A program made the translations under genes and the position numbers. A model generated the notes under the pieces. That model ran no database searches, was not told where the DNA came from, and was given only the letters and a program-made list of their open reading frames with translations. A stretch of DNA of 64,000 bases from an uncultured Rikenellaceae bacterium (GTDB taxonomy: Bacteria > Bacteroidota > Bacteroidia > Bacteroidales > Rikenellaceae). Location: positions 1-64,000 of the forward strand of contig CALUZO010000010.1 in assembly GCA_944325305.1 (NCBI GenBank), read 5' to 3'. Shown in pieces: positions 53,838 through 63,613 of the stretch; position 1 is the stretch's first letter; each line of letters opens with the position of its first letter.

Positions 53838-54230
53838 CTATAATGGTGCCGTTGCGAGTATCATTTGGTAATTATTATCTTTGGCGATATTCATCACCTT
53901 CACTATCTCCTCTATCGGGACGCTCTTGTCGGCATGCAGTGAGAATATGGGTTTTTCTATGCTTCCCATTATCTCACCCAATTTGCTTTCGAGTTCTGCA
54001 AAAGGCACATATTCATCCTCCACGTAATATTGCAGGTCCTTTGTGATCGACACAGTCGTATAAGGTTTCACGTTGAGCTGGTTATTGCTCTTTGGAAGGA
54101 CCAGTCTCAATGCGGGCGGACTGATAAGCGTCAGTGACATAAGCAGAAAGACCAACAGCAGAAAGACAATGTCGGACATCGACGCCATGCTGAACGACGC
54201 ATCTACTTTCGAGCCTCTTTTTATTGCCAT
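53838..54230 (-). CDS. exbD: Biopolymer transport protein ExbD
   Basis: A 130-residue protein with one N-terminal membrane helix (FSMASMSDIVFLLLVFLLMSL) that carries the essential Asp (SMSDIVF) of the ExbD/TolR family, then a periplasmic domain (ISKDLQYYVEDEYVPFAEL, then ADKSVPIEEIVKVMNIAKDN). It forms the proton-driven motor with ExbB. It lies 4 bases before tonB. Confidence 0.92.
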   Translation of the reverse strand: MAIKRGSKVDASFSMASMSDIVFLLLVFLLMSLTLISPPALRLVLPKSNNQLNVKPYTTVSITKDLQYYVEDEYVPFAELESKLGEIMGSIEKPIFSLHADKSVPIEEIVKVMNIAKDNNYQMILATAPL

Positions 54231-54292
54231 AATAACTTATTTTCAAAAAAATACAGTTGTCCGCCTTTTAACCGGCGGTATTAACTAAAAGG

Positions 54293-54982
54293 CTATTTTT
54301 CGACCGGCTGGTTCAAAATATCCATAAAAGCTATCGAATTGGCCTCCATCTGGAACACCAGCTTTTCTATCCTCTGTATAAGGTAGTTGTAACCGAAGAA
54401 TGCAGGAATCCCGACGATAAGACCGCCGACCGTCGTGATCATAGCAGTGTACATACCGCTCGAAAGCACGCCTATATCTATGGTACCTCCGATATTCGAC
54501 ATATCCATGAACGCTACAACAAGACCTATGACGGTTCCGAGGAATCCGAGCATCGGGGCGCCACCGGCTATGGTTGCAAGAAATGGCAGTCCGCTTTCGA
54601 GTTTGGAGACTTCCAGATTGGCGACATTCTCAACAGAAGTTTGGACATCAGACATCGGACGACCGATACGTTCGATACCCTTTATCACCATTCTGGCAAT
54701 CGGTGTATCCGTAGATTTGCAAAGATTGACAGCCGATGCTATCTTCCCTTCATAAATATAGTCTCGTATGCGGTTCATGAAATTCGGATCCCATTTAGAT
54801 GCCTTGTTTATAGCAATAAAACGTTCCACGAAAATAAATACGGTTACGCCGGCCAAAGCCAGAAGCACCCACATTATCCAACCGCCGGCAAGGAACAGAT
54901 CGCCCAGCTTCATTGTTTCCGTTGTCTCTTCGATCATCATCGCAGTCGAATCAGCCACCGCTGTCTGAAGAAAAAAAGCCAT
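54293..54982 (-). CDS. exbB: MotA/TolQ/ExbB proton channel family protein
   Basis: A 229-residue protein read from ATG 54982 (MAFFLQTAVADST); the frame is open upstream but without a family match. Three membrane helices: GWIMWVLLALAGVTVFIFVERF, then LPFLATIAGGAPMLGFLGTVIGL and TAMITTVGGLIVGIPAFFGYNYL, the proton-channel signature. The Pro-rich start is typical of ExbB. First gene of the exbB-exbD-tonB-DUF1573-mtaD operon, 62 bases before exbD. Confidence 0.92.
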   Translation of the reverse strand: MAFFLQTAVADSTAMMIEETTETMKLGDLFLAGGWIMWVLLALAGVTVFIFVERFIAINKASKWDPNFMNRIRDYIYEGKIASAVNLCKSTDTPIARMVIKGIERIGRPMSDVQTSVENVANLEVSKLESGLPFLATIAGGAPMLGFLGTVIGLVVAFMDMSNIGGTIDIGVLSSGMYTAMITTVGGLIVGIPAFFGYNYLIQRIEKLVFQMEANSIAFMDILNQPVEK

Positions 54983-55188
54983 AGTTTTTTTAGTTTTTAT
55001 GTTCGTATTTGTTATTGTCTTCTTCGATTGCCCGTCCGGCGAATAAATCTGCATTGGGGCAAAACGCAAGTTTGTTTTACATTATGCCGGTCCTGACGTA
55101 AAAATATCAACACGACCGGATAAATCCTTTTAAAATCAATGCCGAACCGATCTCGACCTCTGGTGAAAAACAGAGACGGTGATAAAAC

Positions 55189-58100
55189 TCACAAATCCTT
55201 CGGTAAGGCTTCTGTATTTATATCCTGCAAATATACAGAATCCTGCTCAATTTTAGGTGCATCGGCACCTTCTAATATTGTTTCCGATGCATCTTTCTCA
55301 TTTTCCATGGTTTCCCCGTTTTCATCCGTCAGATTATCTTGTTCCGCAGATGATTCTTTTTTACGGCCGAAGATAGAAAAACGCTGTTTAATATTTCGCC
55401 AAAGATGACTTAAATTATTAAAATCCTCCCGATAATATAATCCTATTCCGCTTTCCTGCATGCCCTGGTTTTCATCGAACCGGTCGATTGTCCGGGTAAA
55501 TCCCTTAAGACGCAGATTGCCTCCGCGGTCTATGAGCCACGTGAGAGCGAAGTCACCCGTTACGTTATTTGCATTGCTGCTGTAGAAGTTAGGTGTATTC
55601 AAGGCGTCGTAATTACCTTCCAACTCGAGCAACAACCGGTTTCCGGCCAGCGATGTCGACAAATCGAGGCTCACTTCATCCGAATTATATTCGCTCTGGG
55701 ATCGGTATGTAAGGCCTACATTGAAGCGGTCGTTCGAGATCCAGTTGGTAAGTTGGGACGAGAGTATATTCACCAGCTCGTCAGCTCCGGCGCTGGCCGA
55801 CCCTATATTGACTCCTTGCCCCACGTCGCGGTAGAATTTTCGCAAGGTAATGAGCGAAAAGAATTGCGTAGCCATCATCTCCTGTGTATTCAGAGAATTG
55901 GCAACCAGTATTTTGGTGCTTGGTTCGCTGTTCGGAAGCGATATATTGAAAGTCATGAGGGGAGCCGAAAGTCTTTCGCTCATCGTAAGCCAACATTCGA
56001 CAGGAACGGTGCCGCTGTATTGGGAGTCATCGAGGAGTGGTGCGAGCGACGCTTTTAATTTGTATACTGCAGATATGTTCAACAACGCGTCCACAGGATC
56101 GCCGGTCCATTGAAGCGAGCTTCCGTCGGCAATCGTAAAGTTGCGTTCTATAATATCATGCAAAACGAGCGTGTATGTTCCTTCGGTTATCTGGTAGTCG
56201 CCATACATATTGAGGATATTGCTCGATGGATCTATATTGAGCGTCAGCGAGCCGTTGCCTCTTCCGCGCAAAGCACCTCCCATCTTAGGGTCGATTACCA
56301 ATTCGACGAGTGCGTTAGGCAATACATTGAGAACCATATTGATGTTAAGCGCCGAACTTTCCGAATGTATTTTTTCACGGTTGTTGCGCTCCACGATCAT
56401 ACGTTTGCGAATCAAATAATCGCTGCTGTCGGTATAAACCTTATCAGGTTCTCTGAAAACCACCAGATCTGAGCGCTGAGCATCTGTTTTGCCACTGAGT
56501 GGCAAGTGAAATTCCGAACGGTTGGCTGTCGTTGCATTCACCTGGATATCCGTAGCTCTCTTGTCTCCCACGATCCGTGCGCTGCCCGAAGCATAAACCT
56601 TGCCGTAAAACATGTCGCTCTCTTCTTCGGTCGTATTAAGGACCAACATATTGTTCGGTCTGGCGTTAACGTCGAATTCCACATTTTTCAGGTTATTGAG
56701 ATCGACCGAAATATCGAGCAACCCCTCGTTGCCCTCGGGGTCGGTAAACCGTGCCTGCTTAAGGACAAGTCGGTTATCAGTCATCGTCATATCGGCATTC
56801 CTGACGGTATACGGTACATTCAGGTAATCGACGGTAGTCGTCAGTTCAGACACTTTTATCGTCCCGTTAGCCTTCAGTTTGCGTCCTGTCCCCGAAATTT
56901 CGAGGCTGGCATCAGCCGTACCTTTCGTTTTGCTAACAGCCCCCTCAAGAAATGGATCGAGCAGCGACATATCTATGTTCTCCATCTCGAGGAAAGTCAT
57001 ATAACTCTTCTCGCCGGGACGGTAATATCCCCTTATCGCCGGTTTATCGCTGTTATCCGGGGTAAAAGTGAACCGTGCCCGTTCGTTTTCGAAATCCCAC
57101 AGACTGGCGAACGTAATCAAAGGAAGTCGTGTCGTATTGACGACGACAGAATCGAGTTCAACTCCGGCCTCGAGGATTCCGTTTTTCATGGCGGAAACCA
57201 TCTCTACGGTACCGTTCATTTTGCCAGTTACATTATATCCCATCTTTGAAGTCATTTGGGACAATGGAGCGATATCGAAGTTTATGAGGTTGATTCTCAA
57301 CGTATCTTCTTTGCTCCTGGACACCGGGCCGTTGGCATAAAGCCACTGTCCCGATCCGGCAACGACAAAATTATTGACCATGATCCTCCCTCTGCCGAAA
57401 GTAATGTCACGGGCAAAAACATTCCATGTTCGCCCCCCGGAAGAGAACAACGAAGGTGTGAAATGCAAGCTGACCTGTGCTTTGCCGAGGCTGTCGAGGC
57501 CCAACACGGCATTGGCGCCGATGAGCGCCGACATACCGTTCTCTCTGTTCGAAAACCGCGAAGCAGCATTTATCACGTTATCCCTGACGCCGGCATTTAC
57601 CGAGAACTGTGGCATATAAAGCCCTCCCGCATAGAGATCTCCGGCTCTCAGATAGACCGCCAGAGAATCGCCTTCGTCGCGGCTGTTTATCTCGATGTCC
57701 GAAGCGAAGTTGTTCTTGTATTCCAAATACTCGGAAGTGACACTAAGAGAAAATTTACGGATATACGGATTGAAAAGCAATGACAACTTGGTTCCTTTTG
57801 CCACTACGAGTCCGGGAAGCAGCACGCCGGCAAGATTATCAGTATTCTTGACATCGACTTTCAGGATCGAGTAATTCGATACATCCGCAGGTGCGGCTAA
57901 ATCCGGCATATCGTTCTCTTCCCTCTCGCGCGGCGAAAGCGTCGGCATATAGATACGCAACATATTACGTATCTGGGGGAAAAGCTCCGTATAGCTCGTT
58001 CGGCTGCGAAAATCCATGTCGGCAAAATCCGAACGGAACTCGATATTCTTGCTCTGGGCACTATTACGCCCCGTAACTGTCATTATTGCGGTATTAAGCG

Positions 58101-59835
58101 TATCGGCATTAGCAATATAGGCCAAGTCTCGGACGCTGATCAAGCCGTTGAGGTCATCCAGGTCACGTCCGCTGGCAGAAGCATCCACATGACAACTCAG
58201 CACCGAAACCGAATCCCGAGGATTGAGGTTCAGCCGCACGAGATCGGCATTACGGAGGACCATCGAAAAATCGTATTTCGGAATGGAATCGTTGAAATCG
58301 AGCATACCATCAAAGTCGAAATCAAGATTAGGATCGGGAGACGACACCTTCCCCTGGAAGAGTTTATGGCGTATCGTACCATTCAACTTTATTCCGCCGT
58401 AATCATATCCTTTGAATCCTAATTCCGAGACGAGCGCGTCCGTTCGGACCTCCATATCATCCTTGTCAAGGGAGCCTTCCAGAGCCGCAGAAAAAGATAT
58501 TTTATCAATTTGTTCAACTTCCACGAGTTTCCCCAGACTGAAGTTTCGCACATCGATCTTACCTGCGAAACCGATATCCTTAGATCGGTCGGACCGCAAT
58601 CCGAGATCGAAATCGGCATCGCCACGCTCTGTTCCGATGCTTGCTCTGGCTGCAAAGTCTCCGAGAAGGCCTCTGAAACTTCCGGAGATACTCACCTCTC
58701 CAAGTTCCAAGAGTTTCGCGTAAATATCTTTATCGAGAGTCGTTTTTTTCGACACATCGGCAAAAATACGGGCCACATCATCGGCATGGGTATACAACTT
58801 GTCTATCTCGAAATCAAAACGGGTCGTATTAACGTTTGGCAGGCCTTTCATTGCGAAAGAAAGGCCAATGTCGGTGTCATACACTCTCGCATAGGAAAAC
58901 CGCCCCTTCATATCAGCCACCGGTCCCTCAACGAATGCATCTGCACTGCTAACGGCCATTCCCCAACTCCTCAGCGACGGTGCAAAATACGCAAGGGTAC
59001 GAAAGTCCACTGTCGTGTTGTGCATGCTCGATTCAAACCGGACATTATTCAGGAAATCTGCCATTTGCCACCTCTCATAAAGCATATTGAGCGAATCCAT
59101 CTCGACATGCGAACCGGAAGCGTCAAACTCGAGATCGCTAAACCGGAGCCCGCCAGGCGCAACGGAGAATTTCCTCGAAGAAAACCTCTTTACATCGAAT
59201 CCGCTTTTATCACGCAATGAAATATCATTTATTCGCATCGAGACGCTATCGTCGGCAACATCTATCCTGTCCACATTGAGATAACGCAGTTTTGTATCTA
59301 TATCGGTGAAGTTCACGCCATATTCGCGTGGTTCGCGAACATATTTCGTATGTTTGAACGACAAATTCTCGATCTCGAGAGCTTTGACGTGCATTTTAAA
59401 ACCACGCCCCTTCTCACGATTCCTTTCACTTCGAACGGCGTGCAGCAGATGTTTGAGATTGGACATACTGTCCGGTTGCTGGTGCAGATAGAATTTGGCC
59501 TCTTCCAATTTCACCTTACCGAGAGAGAGATCGTCTCCGAACAGTTCGGGCACACTCATCCCTACGCTCAACCGTCCGACATATAGCAACGTATCTTTCT
59601 GTAAATCGCCGACATAAACGCCATACAGGGCAAGTCGGTTGAAAAACCTCAGGTGTACCTTGTCGATGGATATGTCTGCACCCGTTTTTTCGCTAATAAT
59701 ATCTGTGGCCTGGCGCACGGCAAATGTCTGCACTGACGGCAAATAGAGCATAAGCGCAAGACACAACGGAATAATTATGGCCGCAAGAATGAGCCATGAA
59801 AACACCGAAAAAAATATTTTTATAACTTTGCGCAT
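55189..59835 (-). CDS. tamB: Translocation/assembly module TamB family protein
   Basis: A 1548-residue protein with one N-terminal membrane anchor (IKIFFSVFSWLILAAIIIPLCLALML), then a very long beta-taco made of repeated amphipathic strands. The C-terminal DUF490 domain ends with strand-rich NVGLTYRSQSEYNSDEVSLDLSTSL and DLTDENGETM. It belongs to the AsmA/TamB family that bridges inner and outer membrane and moves phospholipid. The C-terminal tail is acidic (EKDASETILEGADAP). A Bacteroidota TamB of this length is ordinary. No tamA is next to it. Two tandem 76-bp repeats lie at its 5' end. Confidence 0.88.
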   Translation of the reverse strand: MRKVIKIFFSVFSWLILAAIIIPLCLALMLYLPSVQTFAVRQATDIISEKTGADISIDKVHLRFFNRLALYGVYVGDLQKDTLLYVGRLSVGMSVPELFGDDLSLGKVKLEEAKFYLHQQPDSMSNLKHLLHAVRSERNREKGRGFKMHVKALEIENLSFKHTKYVREPREYGVNFTDIDTKLRYLNVDRIDVADDSVSMRINDISLRDKSGFDVKRFSSRKFSVAPGGLRFSDLEFDASGSHVEMDSLNMLYERWQMADFLNNVRFESSMHNTTVDFRTLAYFAPSLRSWGMAVSSADAFVEGPVADMKGRFSYARVYDTDIGLSFAMKGLPNVNTTRFDFEIDKLYTHADDVARIFADVSKKTTLDKDIYAKLLELGEVSISGSFRGLLGDFAARASIGTERGDADFDLGLRSDRSKDIGFAGKIDVRNFSLGKLVEVEQIDKISFSAALEGSLDKDDMEVRTDALVSELGFKGYDYGGIKLNGTIRHKLFQGKVSSPDPNLDFDFDGMLDFNDSIPKYDFSMVLRNADLVRLNLNPRDSVSVLSCHVDASASGRDLDDLNGLISVRDLAYIANADTLNTAIMTVTGRNSAQSKNIEFRSDFADMDFRSRTSYTELFPQIRNMLRIYMPTLSPREREENDMPDLAAPADVSNYSILKVDVKNTDNLAGVLLPGLVVAKGTKLSLLFNPYIRKFSLSVTSEYLEYKNNFASDIEINSRDEGDSLAVYLRAGDLYAGGLYMPQFSVNAGVRDNVINAASRFSNRENGMSALIGANAVLGLDSLGKAQVSLHFTPSLFSSGGRTWNVFARDITFGRGRIMVNNFVVAGSGQWLYANGPVSRSKEDTLRINLINFDIAPLSQMTSKMGYNVTGKMNGTVEMVSAMKNGILEAGVELDSVVVNTTRLPLITFASLWDFENERARFTFTPDNSDKPAIRGYYRPGEKSYMTFLEMENIDMSLLDPFLEGAVSKTKGTADASLEISGTGRKLKANGTIKVSELTTTVDYLNVPYTVRNADMTMTDNRLVLKQARFTDPEGNEGLLDISVDLNNLKNVEFDVNARPNNMLVLNTTEEESDMFYGKVYASGSARIVGDKRATDIQVNATTANRSEFHLPLSGKTDAQRSDLVVFREPDKVYTDSSDYLIRKRMIVERNNREKIHSESSALNINMVLNVLPNALVELVIDPKMGGALRGRGNGSLTLNIDPSSNILNMYGDYQITEGTYTLVLHDIIERNFTIADGSSLQWTGDPVDALLNISAVYKLKASLAPLLDDSQYSGTVPVECWLTMSERLSAPLMTFNISLPNSEPSTKILVANSLNTQEMMATQFFSLITLRKFYRDVGQGVNIGSASAGADELVNILSSQLTNWISNDRFNVGLTYRSQSEYNSDEVSLDLSTSLAGNRLLLELEGNYDALNTPNFYSSNANNVTGDFALTWLIDRGGNLRLKGFTRTIDRFDENQGMQESGIGLYYREDFNNLSHLWRNIKQRFSIFGRKKESSAEQDNLTDENGETMENEKDASETILEGADAPKIEQDSVYLQDINTEALPKDL

Positions 59836-59857
59836 CGAAACTTCGGCAATAAGTTAC

Positions 59858-60036
59858 AAATATAGCGAAAGGCGAGAGCAATCGCAGAAAGCCTCCGCTT
59901 TCGGAGATTGCCGAGCCGCATCCTATATCCTAAAAATATAGTGAAAGGCGAGAGCAACCGCAGAAAGCCTGTGCTTTCGGAGATTGCCGAGCCGAATTCT
60001 ATATTCTGCAAATATACGGAAAGACGAATGGACAAG
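59858..60036. repeat. Two and a third 76-bp tandem repeats between tamB and tsaD
   Basis: Copy 1 (59858-59933) and copy 2 (59934-60009) share most bases; copy 3 (60010-60036) is the first 27 bases only. Each copy starts AAATATA and carries a GAAAGC-4-GCTTTC hairpin (loops CTCC and CTGT). TATATTTG -7-box matches lie on the minus strand at 59857-59864 and 60009-60016, at the start of copies 1 and 3. Confidence 0.85.
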
Positions 60037-60115
60037 CAAGCATTGCCTTGACTTGCCAGATACGTAACCTATATTGTGCAAAATTACTAAAAAGTCGGAC
60101 AAACAGCCATAAGAC

Positions 60116-61138
60116 ATGGATATTACCATCCTGGGCATAGAATCATCCTGTGACGACACATCTGCTGCCGTACTGTGCAATAACGTACTTCTGTCGAATG
60201 TTATTGCCAGCCAGCAGGTACACGTCAAATACGGCGGAGTGATCCCCGAACTGGCTTCTCGCGCCCACCAGCAGAACATTATACCCGTAATTGATACGGC
60301 ACTGAAGGACGCCGGGATTTCGGTGGACGACATAGATGCCATTGCATTTACCAGGGGCCCGGGTCTTCTCGGGTCGCTTCTGGTAGGTGTCTCTTTCGCA
60401 AAAGGACTGTCTTTGGCGAAAGACATACCCCTTGTCGAGGTCAATCACCTGCAAGGCCATATCCTTTCGCACTTCATCGACCTGCCCGATCGTACGCTAC
60501 CGCATCCCGATTTCCCGTTTCTGTGCCTGCTCGTTTCAGGCGGGCACACCCAGATCGTCAAGGTCGACAGCCCGGAAAAAATGGATGTCGTCGGTACTAC
60601 AATCGACGATGCGGCAGGCGAGGCTTTCGACAAATGCGCCAAGGTCATGGGACTTCCCTATCCGGGCGGTCCGGTTATAGACAAACTGGCGAAAGAGGGG
60701 GACCCGAGTCGCTTCAAATTCGCGAAACCACATGTGGACGAATTCAACTACAGTTTCAGCGGATTGAAAACCTCCTTTCTCTATTTCCTTCGCGACCGCG
60801 TTGCCGAAGACCCGGATTTCATAGGAAACAACACCGCAGACCTCTGTGCCTCGCTGCAACATACAATCATAGCCATACTTACCGACAAGCTCATCAAGGC
60901 CTCCAAACACTACAAGATCAAGGACATAGCGATAGCTGGAGGGGTCTCGGCCAATTCCGGTCTGCGCATGGCAATCGAGGAAGAGGGACGTAAACGCGGT
61001 TGGCGCACCTTCCTGCCCGAATTCAAATTCACCACTGACAATGCGGCGATGATAGCCATGGCCGGCTACTACCGCTATCTCGACAATAAATTCTCCACCC
61101 TCGACGTAGCTCCCGTCGCAAGGGCAGAAGGATTTTAA
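60116..61138 (+). CDS. tsaD: tRNA N6-adenosine threonylcarbamoyltransferase
   Basis: A 340-residue enzyme that puts threonylcarbamoyl on A37 of ANN-decoding tRNAs with TsaB and TsaE. ASKHA-fold marks: MDITILGIESSCDDTSAAV, the metal-binding HxxxH in NHLQGHILSH (His near 108 and 112), VSGGHTQIVKV, DDAAGEAFDKCAKVMGLPYPGGP and AIAGGVSANSGLR. Length is normal. It is followed at 9 bases by a GNAT gene, then SulP. Confidence 0.96.
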   Translation: MDITILGIESSCDDTSAAVLCNNVLLSNVIASQQVHVKYGGVIPELASRAHQQNIIPVIDTALKDAGISVDDIDAIAFTRGPGLLGSLLVGVSFAKGLSLAKDIPLVEVNHLQGHILSHFIDLPDRTLPHPDFPFLCLLVSGGHTQIVKVDSPEKMDVVGTTIDDAAGEAFDKCAKVMGLPYPGGPVIDKLAKEGDPSRFKFAKPHVDEFNYSFSGLKTSFLYFLRDRVAEDPDFIGNNTADLCASLQHTIIAILTDKLIKASKHYKIKDIAIAGGVSANSGLRMAIEEEGRKRGWRTFLPEFKFTTDNAAMIAMAGYYRYLDNKFSTLDVAPVARAEGF

Positions 61139-61147
61139 ACAATTCGT

Positions 61148-61624
61148 ATGGAAGAGAGCATAGTTGTAGCCACAGAAGAAGATCTATCGGCCATATTCGC
61201 ATTACAACAAAGGTCATTCCGTCTGATCGTGCAGAATGTCGCCAAGGAGGACCCCCTGCCTCTGTGGCAAACCGAAGAAGAACTGAGAAACGACGCCAGA
61301 AACTACATCATCCTCAAATATGTTTCCAACGGACGCATTATAGGCACCGTACGCGGGCGTCTAATCGAAAACGGAAATTGTTATGTAAGCAAACTCGCTG
61401 TCGATCCCGACCAGAACAATAAAGGCATAGGCCGGAAACTGATGGAGACAGTGGAAAGCTATTTCCCTGATTGCCGAGGCTTCGAGCTATTCACCACCGT
61501 AGCTACCCCAAACACCTGCCATCTCTATAAGAGCCTTGGCTATGAAATCACAGGCATTTCTCAAGACAAGCTGGGAGTTACGCTTGCATACTTCTCCAAA
61601 CGAAATCATAATCTCAGAAAATAA
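61148..61624 (+). CDS. GNAT-family N-acetyltransferase
   Basis: A 158-residue acetyltransferase. Motif A is KLAVDPDQNNKGIGRKLMET (Q/RxxGxG/A near 97-102), preceded by IGTVRGRLIENGNCYV and followed by TTVATPNTCHLYKSLGYEITG. The acceptor is unknown. It sits between tsaD and the SulP gene with 9-base gaps, so it is co-transcribed. No evidence places it as RimI. Confidence 0.85.
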   Translation: MEESIVVATEEDLSAIFALQQRSFRLIVQNVAKEDPLPLWQTEEELRNDARNYIILKYVSNGRIIGTVRGRLIENGNCYVSKLAVDPDQNNKGIGRKLMETVESYFPDCRGFELFTTVATPNTCHLYKSLGYEITGISQDKLGVTLAYFSKRNHNLRK

Positions 61625-61633
61625 CGAAACAAC

Positions 61634-63298
61634 ATGAAACAAGAACGAGAGAGGGTTTTCCAACCCGTATTATTCTCCCTATTCAAACAAGGAGGGCTGC
61701 GGGAAAACTTTTCTAAAGACATCCTCGCCGGTATCGTAGTCGGCATTGTAGCCATACCTTTGGCTATAGCCTTTGCCGTAGCTTCCGGCGTATCACCGGA
61801 AAAAGGTGTAATGACCGCCATCATAGCCGGCTTCATAGTCTCTTTCCTCGGAGGCAGCCGCGTCCAGATAGGCGGTCCCACCGGCGCATTTATCGTGATC
61901 GTCTACGGAATAATAAACGATTACGGCCTCGAGGGCATGATTATTTCGACCATCATGGCCGGACTGATGCTCATAGCCTTCGGATTCATGAGGCTGGGGA
62001 CATTTCTGAAATTCATCCCTCATCCGCTCATAGTCGGTTTCACGTCCGGGATTGCACTCGTGATATTCTCCACACAGATCTCAAACGCATTCGGATTGAC
62101 GCTGCCCGAGAACCCGTCGGAATTCATTGCCAAATGGCGGGTCTATTTCGAAAATATCGGTACCATCAACTGGTGGGCGACAGGCATTACGGTTGCGACA
62201 ATACTGATTTCCGTATTCTCGAAGAAAGTAATCAAAGTCATTCCGGGATCGTTCATCGCCATCATATTGATGACACTTGTAACATCTTTGTGCGAACTTC
62301 CAGTCACTACGATCGGTACGCTTTACGGCGAAATAAAACTCAACTTCGCCCCCACCTTCCCATCCGTGGAGTTCGGGGAGCTCGGCCAATACCTCCAGCC
62401 GGCATTCACCATCGCGATACTCGGAGCCATCGAATCGCTGCTTTCGGCCGTTGTTGCCGACGGTATGATAAGTTCACAACACCGGTCAAACACAGAGCTC
62501 ATAGCCCAGGGAGTCGCTAATGTTGTCTCTCCCCTGTTCGGCGGCATACCTGCAACCGGAGCCATAGCGCGTACGGCTACCAACATCAAAAACGGAGGCC
62601 GCACACCCGTGGCCGGCATGACACACGCCATCGTCATTCTTCTCATAATGCTATTCTTCGGCAAATGGGCGGCACTTATCCCCATGTCATGTCTGGCCGG
62701 TATCCTGATAGTCGTCTCCTACAACATGAGCGAATGGCGCACGTTCCGGTCAGTACTCCGAGCGTCTTATTTCGATGTCATAATCCTGCTGGCGACATTC
62801 TTCATTACCGTGCTGGTGGACCTGACCGTCGCCCTCGAAATAGGTATCGTCCTTGCCTCGCTGATGTTTATGAAACGTATGGCCGACAACGCACCGAAAG
62901 ACATAATGACCGGCAGCAACGTCGATCAGGACGTGCTCGACAACTACCACGATATCCCCTCCACAGTCGGTATTTATGAGATCAGCGGGCCGTTCTTTTT
63001 CGGGTCGGCAAAGACATACTGCCAGACTATCCGTGCGATGGGTATCAAATACAAGGTACTCATAATACGAATGCGCCACGTGCCCTTCGTGGACACGACC
63101 GCTATCAAGAATCTTCGGGAAACCATCCACCAGTTACAAACCGCCGGGACAAAGATAATCCTGTCGGGAGTGAACGACAAGGTGCGCAAGGACCTCATAC
63201 GTTTCGGCATCGGAGAGCAGATCGGAGAAGACTCGATATACCCGAAGTTCGACCTGGCACTGTACGGTGCAATGGATTATGTGACGAAAGTCGAATAG
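61634..63298 (+). CDS. SulP/SLC26-family anion transporter with STAS domain
   Basis: A 554-residue membrane protein. The SulP signature region is GIVVGIVAIPLAIAFAVASG, then GGSRVQIGGPTGAFIVIVYG; about 12 helices follow to residue 410. A cytoplasmic STAS domain (about 440-550) ends the chain, with FVDTTAIKNLRETI. The family carries sulfate, bicarbonate or other anions. Substrate is not predictable. It is the last gene of the tsaD unit and is followed by a terminator. Confidence 0.92.
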   Translation: MKQERERVFQPVLFSLFKQGGLRENFSKDILAGIVVGIVAIPLAIAFAVASGVSPEKGVMTAIIAGFIVSFLGGSRVQIGGPTGAFIVIVYGIINDYGLEGMIISTIMAGLMLIAFGFMRLGTFLKFIPHPLIVGFTSGIALVIFSTQISNAFGLTLPENPSEFIAKWRVYFENIGTINWWATGITVATILISVFSKKVIKVIPGSFIAIILMTLVTSLCELPVTTIGTLYGEIKLNFAPTFPSVEFGELGQYLQPAFTIAILGAIESLLSAVVADGMISSQHRSNTELIAQGVANVVSPLFGGIPATGAIARTATNIKNGGRTPVAGMTHAIVILLIMLFFGKWAALIPMSCLAGILIVVSYNMSEWRTFRSVLRASYFDVIILLATFFITVLVDLTVALEIGIVLASLMFMKRMADNAPKDIMTGSNVDQDVLDNYHDIPSTVGIYEISGPFFFGSAKTYCQTIRAMGIKYKVLIIRMRHVPFVDTTAIKNLRETIHQLQTAGTKIILSGVNDKVRKDLIRFGIGEQIGEDSIYPKFDLALYGAMDYVTKVE

Positions 63299-63346
63299 CA
63301 AAGCTTCTCATGATCTGATGATCTGATTCACTGACAAAACATAGGA

Positions 63347-63377
63347 AAATAAGCCCCGGATTTTCCGGGGCTTATTT
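63347..63377 (+). terminator. Terminator after the SulP gene
   Basis: AAATAAGCCCCGG (63347-63359) pairs with CCGGGGCTTATTT (63365-63377), 5-base loop. Confidence 0.88.
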
Positions 63378-63541
63378 CTATCCGGCTGCATAAAATCGCT
63401 TCATACACAGGCAGTCCGGGCTATTATCATTGGTCTAAACAATATCTCCAACTCAATCAAGACAACTCCACACTCACTAATGCCGACTCTGGTTCGAATC
63501 CGTAGAATATCGTACTGATACGCCAAATCCTAAAAACAGAG
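63378..63541. other. Intergenic stretch, no gene seen
   Basis: Part of a 315-base gap between sulP and infB that is otherwise filled by two terminators. A GGTTCGAATCC string at about 63490 resembles a tRNA T-arm, but no tRNA fold surrounds it. Confidence 0.4.
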
Positions 63542-63569
63542 AGGGAGGTGCCCGCGCAGGGACCTCCCT
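63542..63569 (-). terminator. Terminator of infB
   Basis: AGGGAGGT (63542-63549) pairs with ACCTCCCT (63562-63569), and CCC/GGG extend the stem past one bulged base. It lies 45 bases after the infB stop on the minus strand. Confidence 0.7.
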
Positions 63570-63613
63570 TCATAATGAGTCATTTTATCGGGTCCAAAGC
63601 GTTTCCCGATGTA

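Noticed and set aside
59858..60036. CRISPR array
   Set aside because: The 76-bp units are contiguous tandem copies without unique spacers, and no cas genes are present.
63480..63510. GGTTCGAATCC string resembling a tRNA T-arm
   Set aside because: The stem does not pair fully, and no acceptor, D-arm or anticodon arm can be drawn around it.
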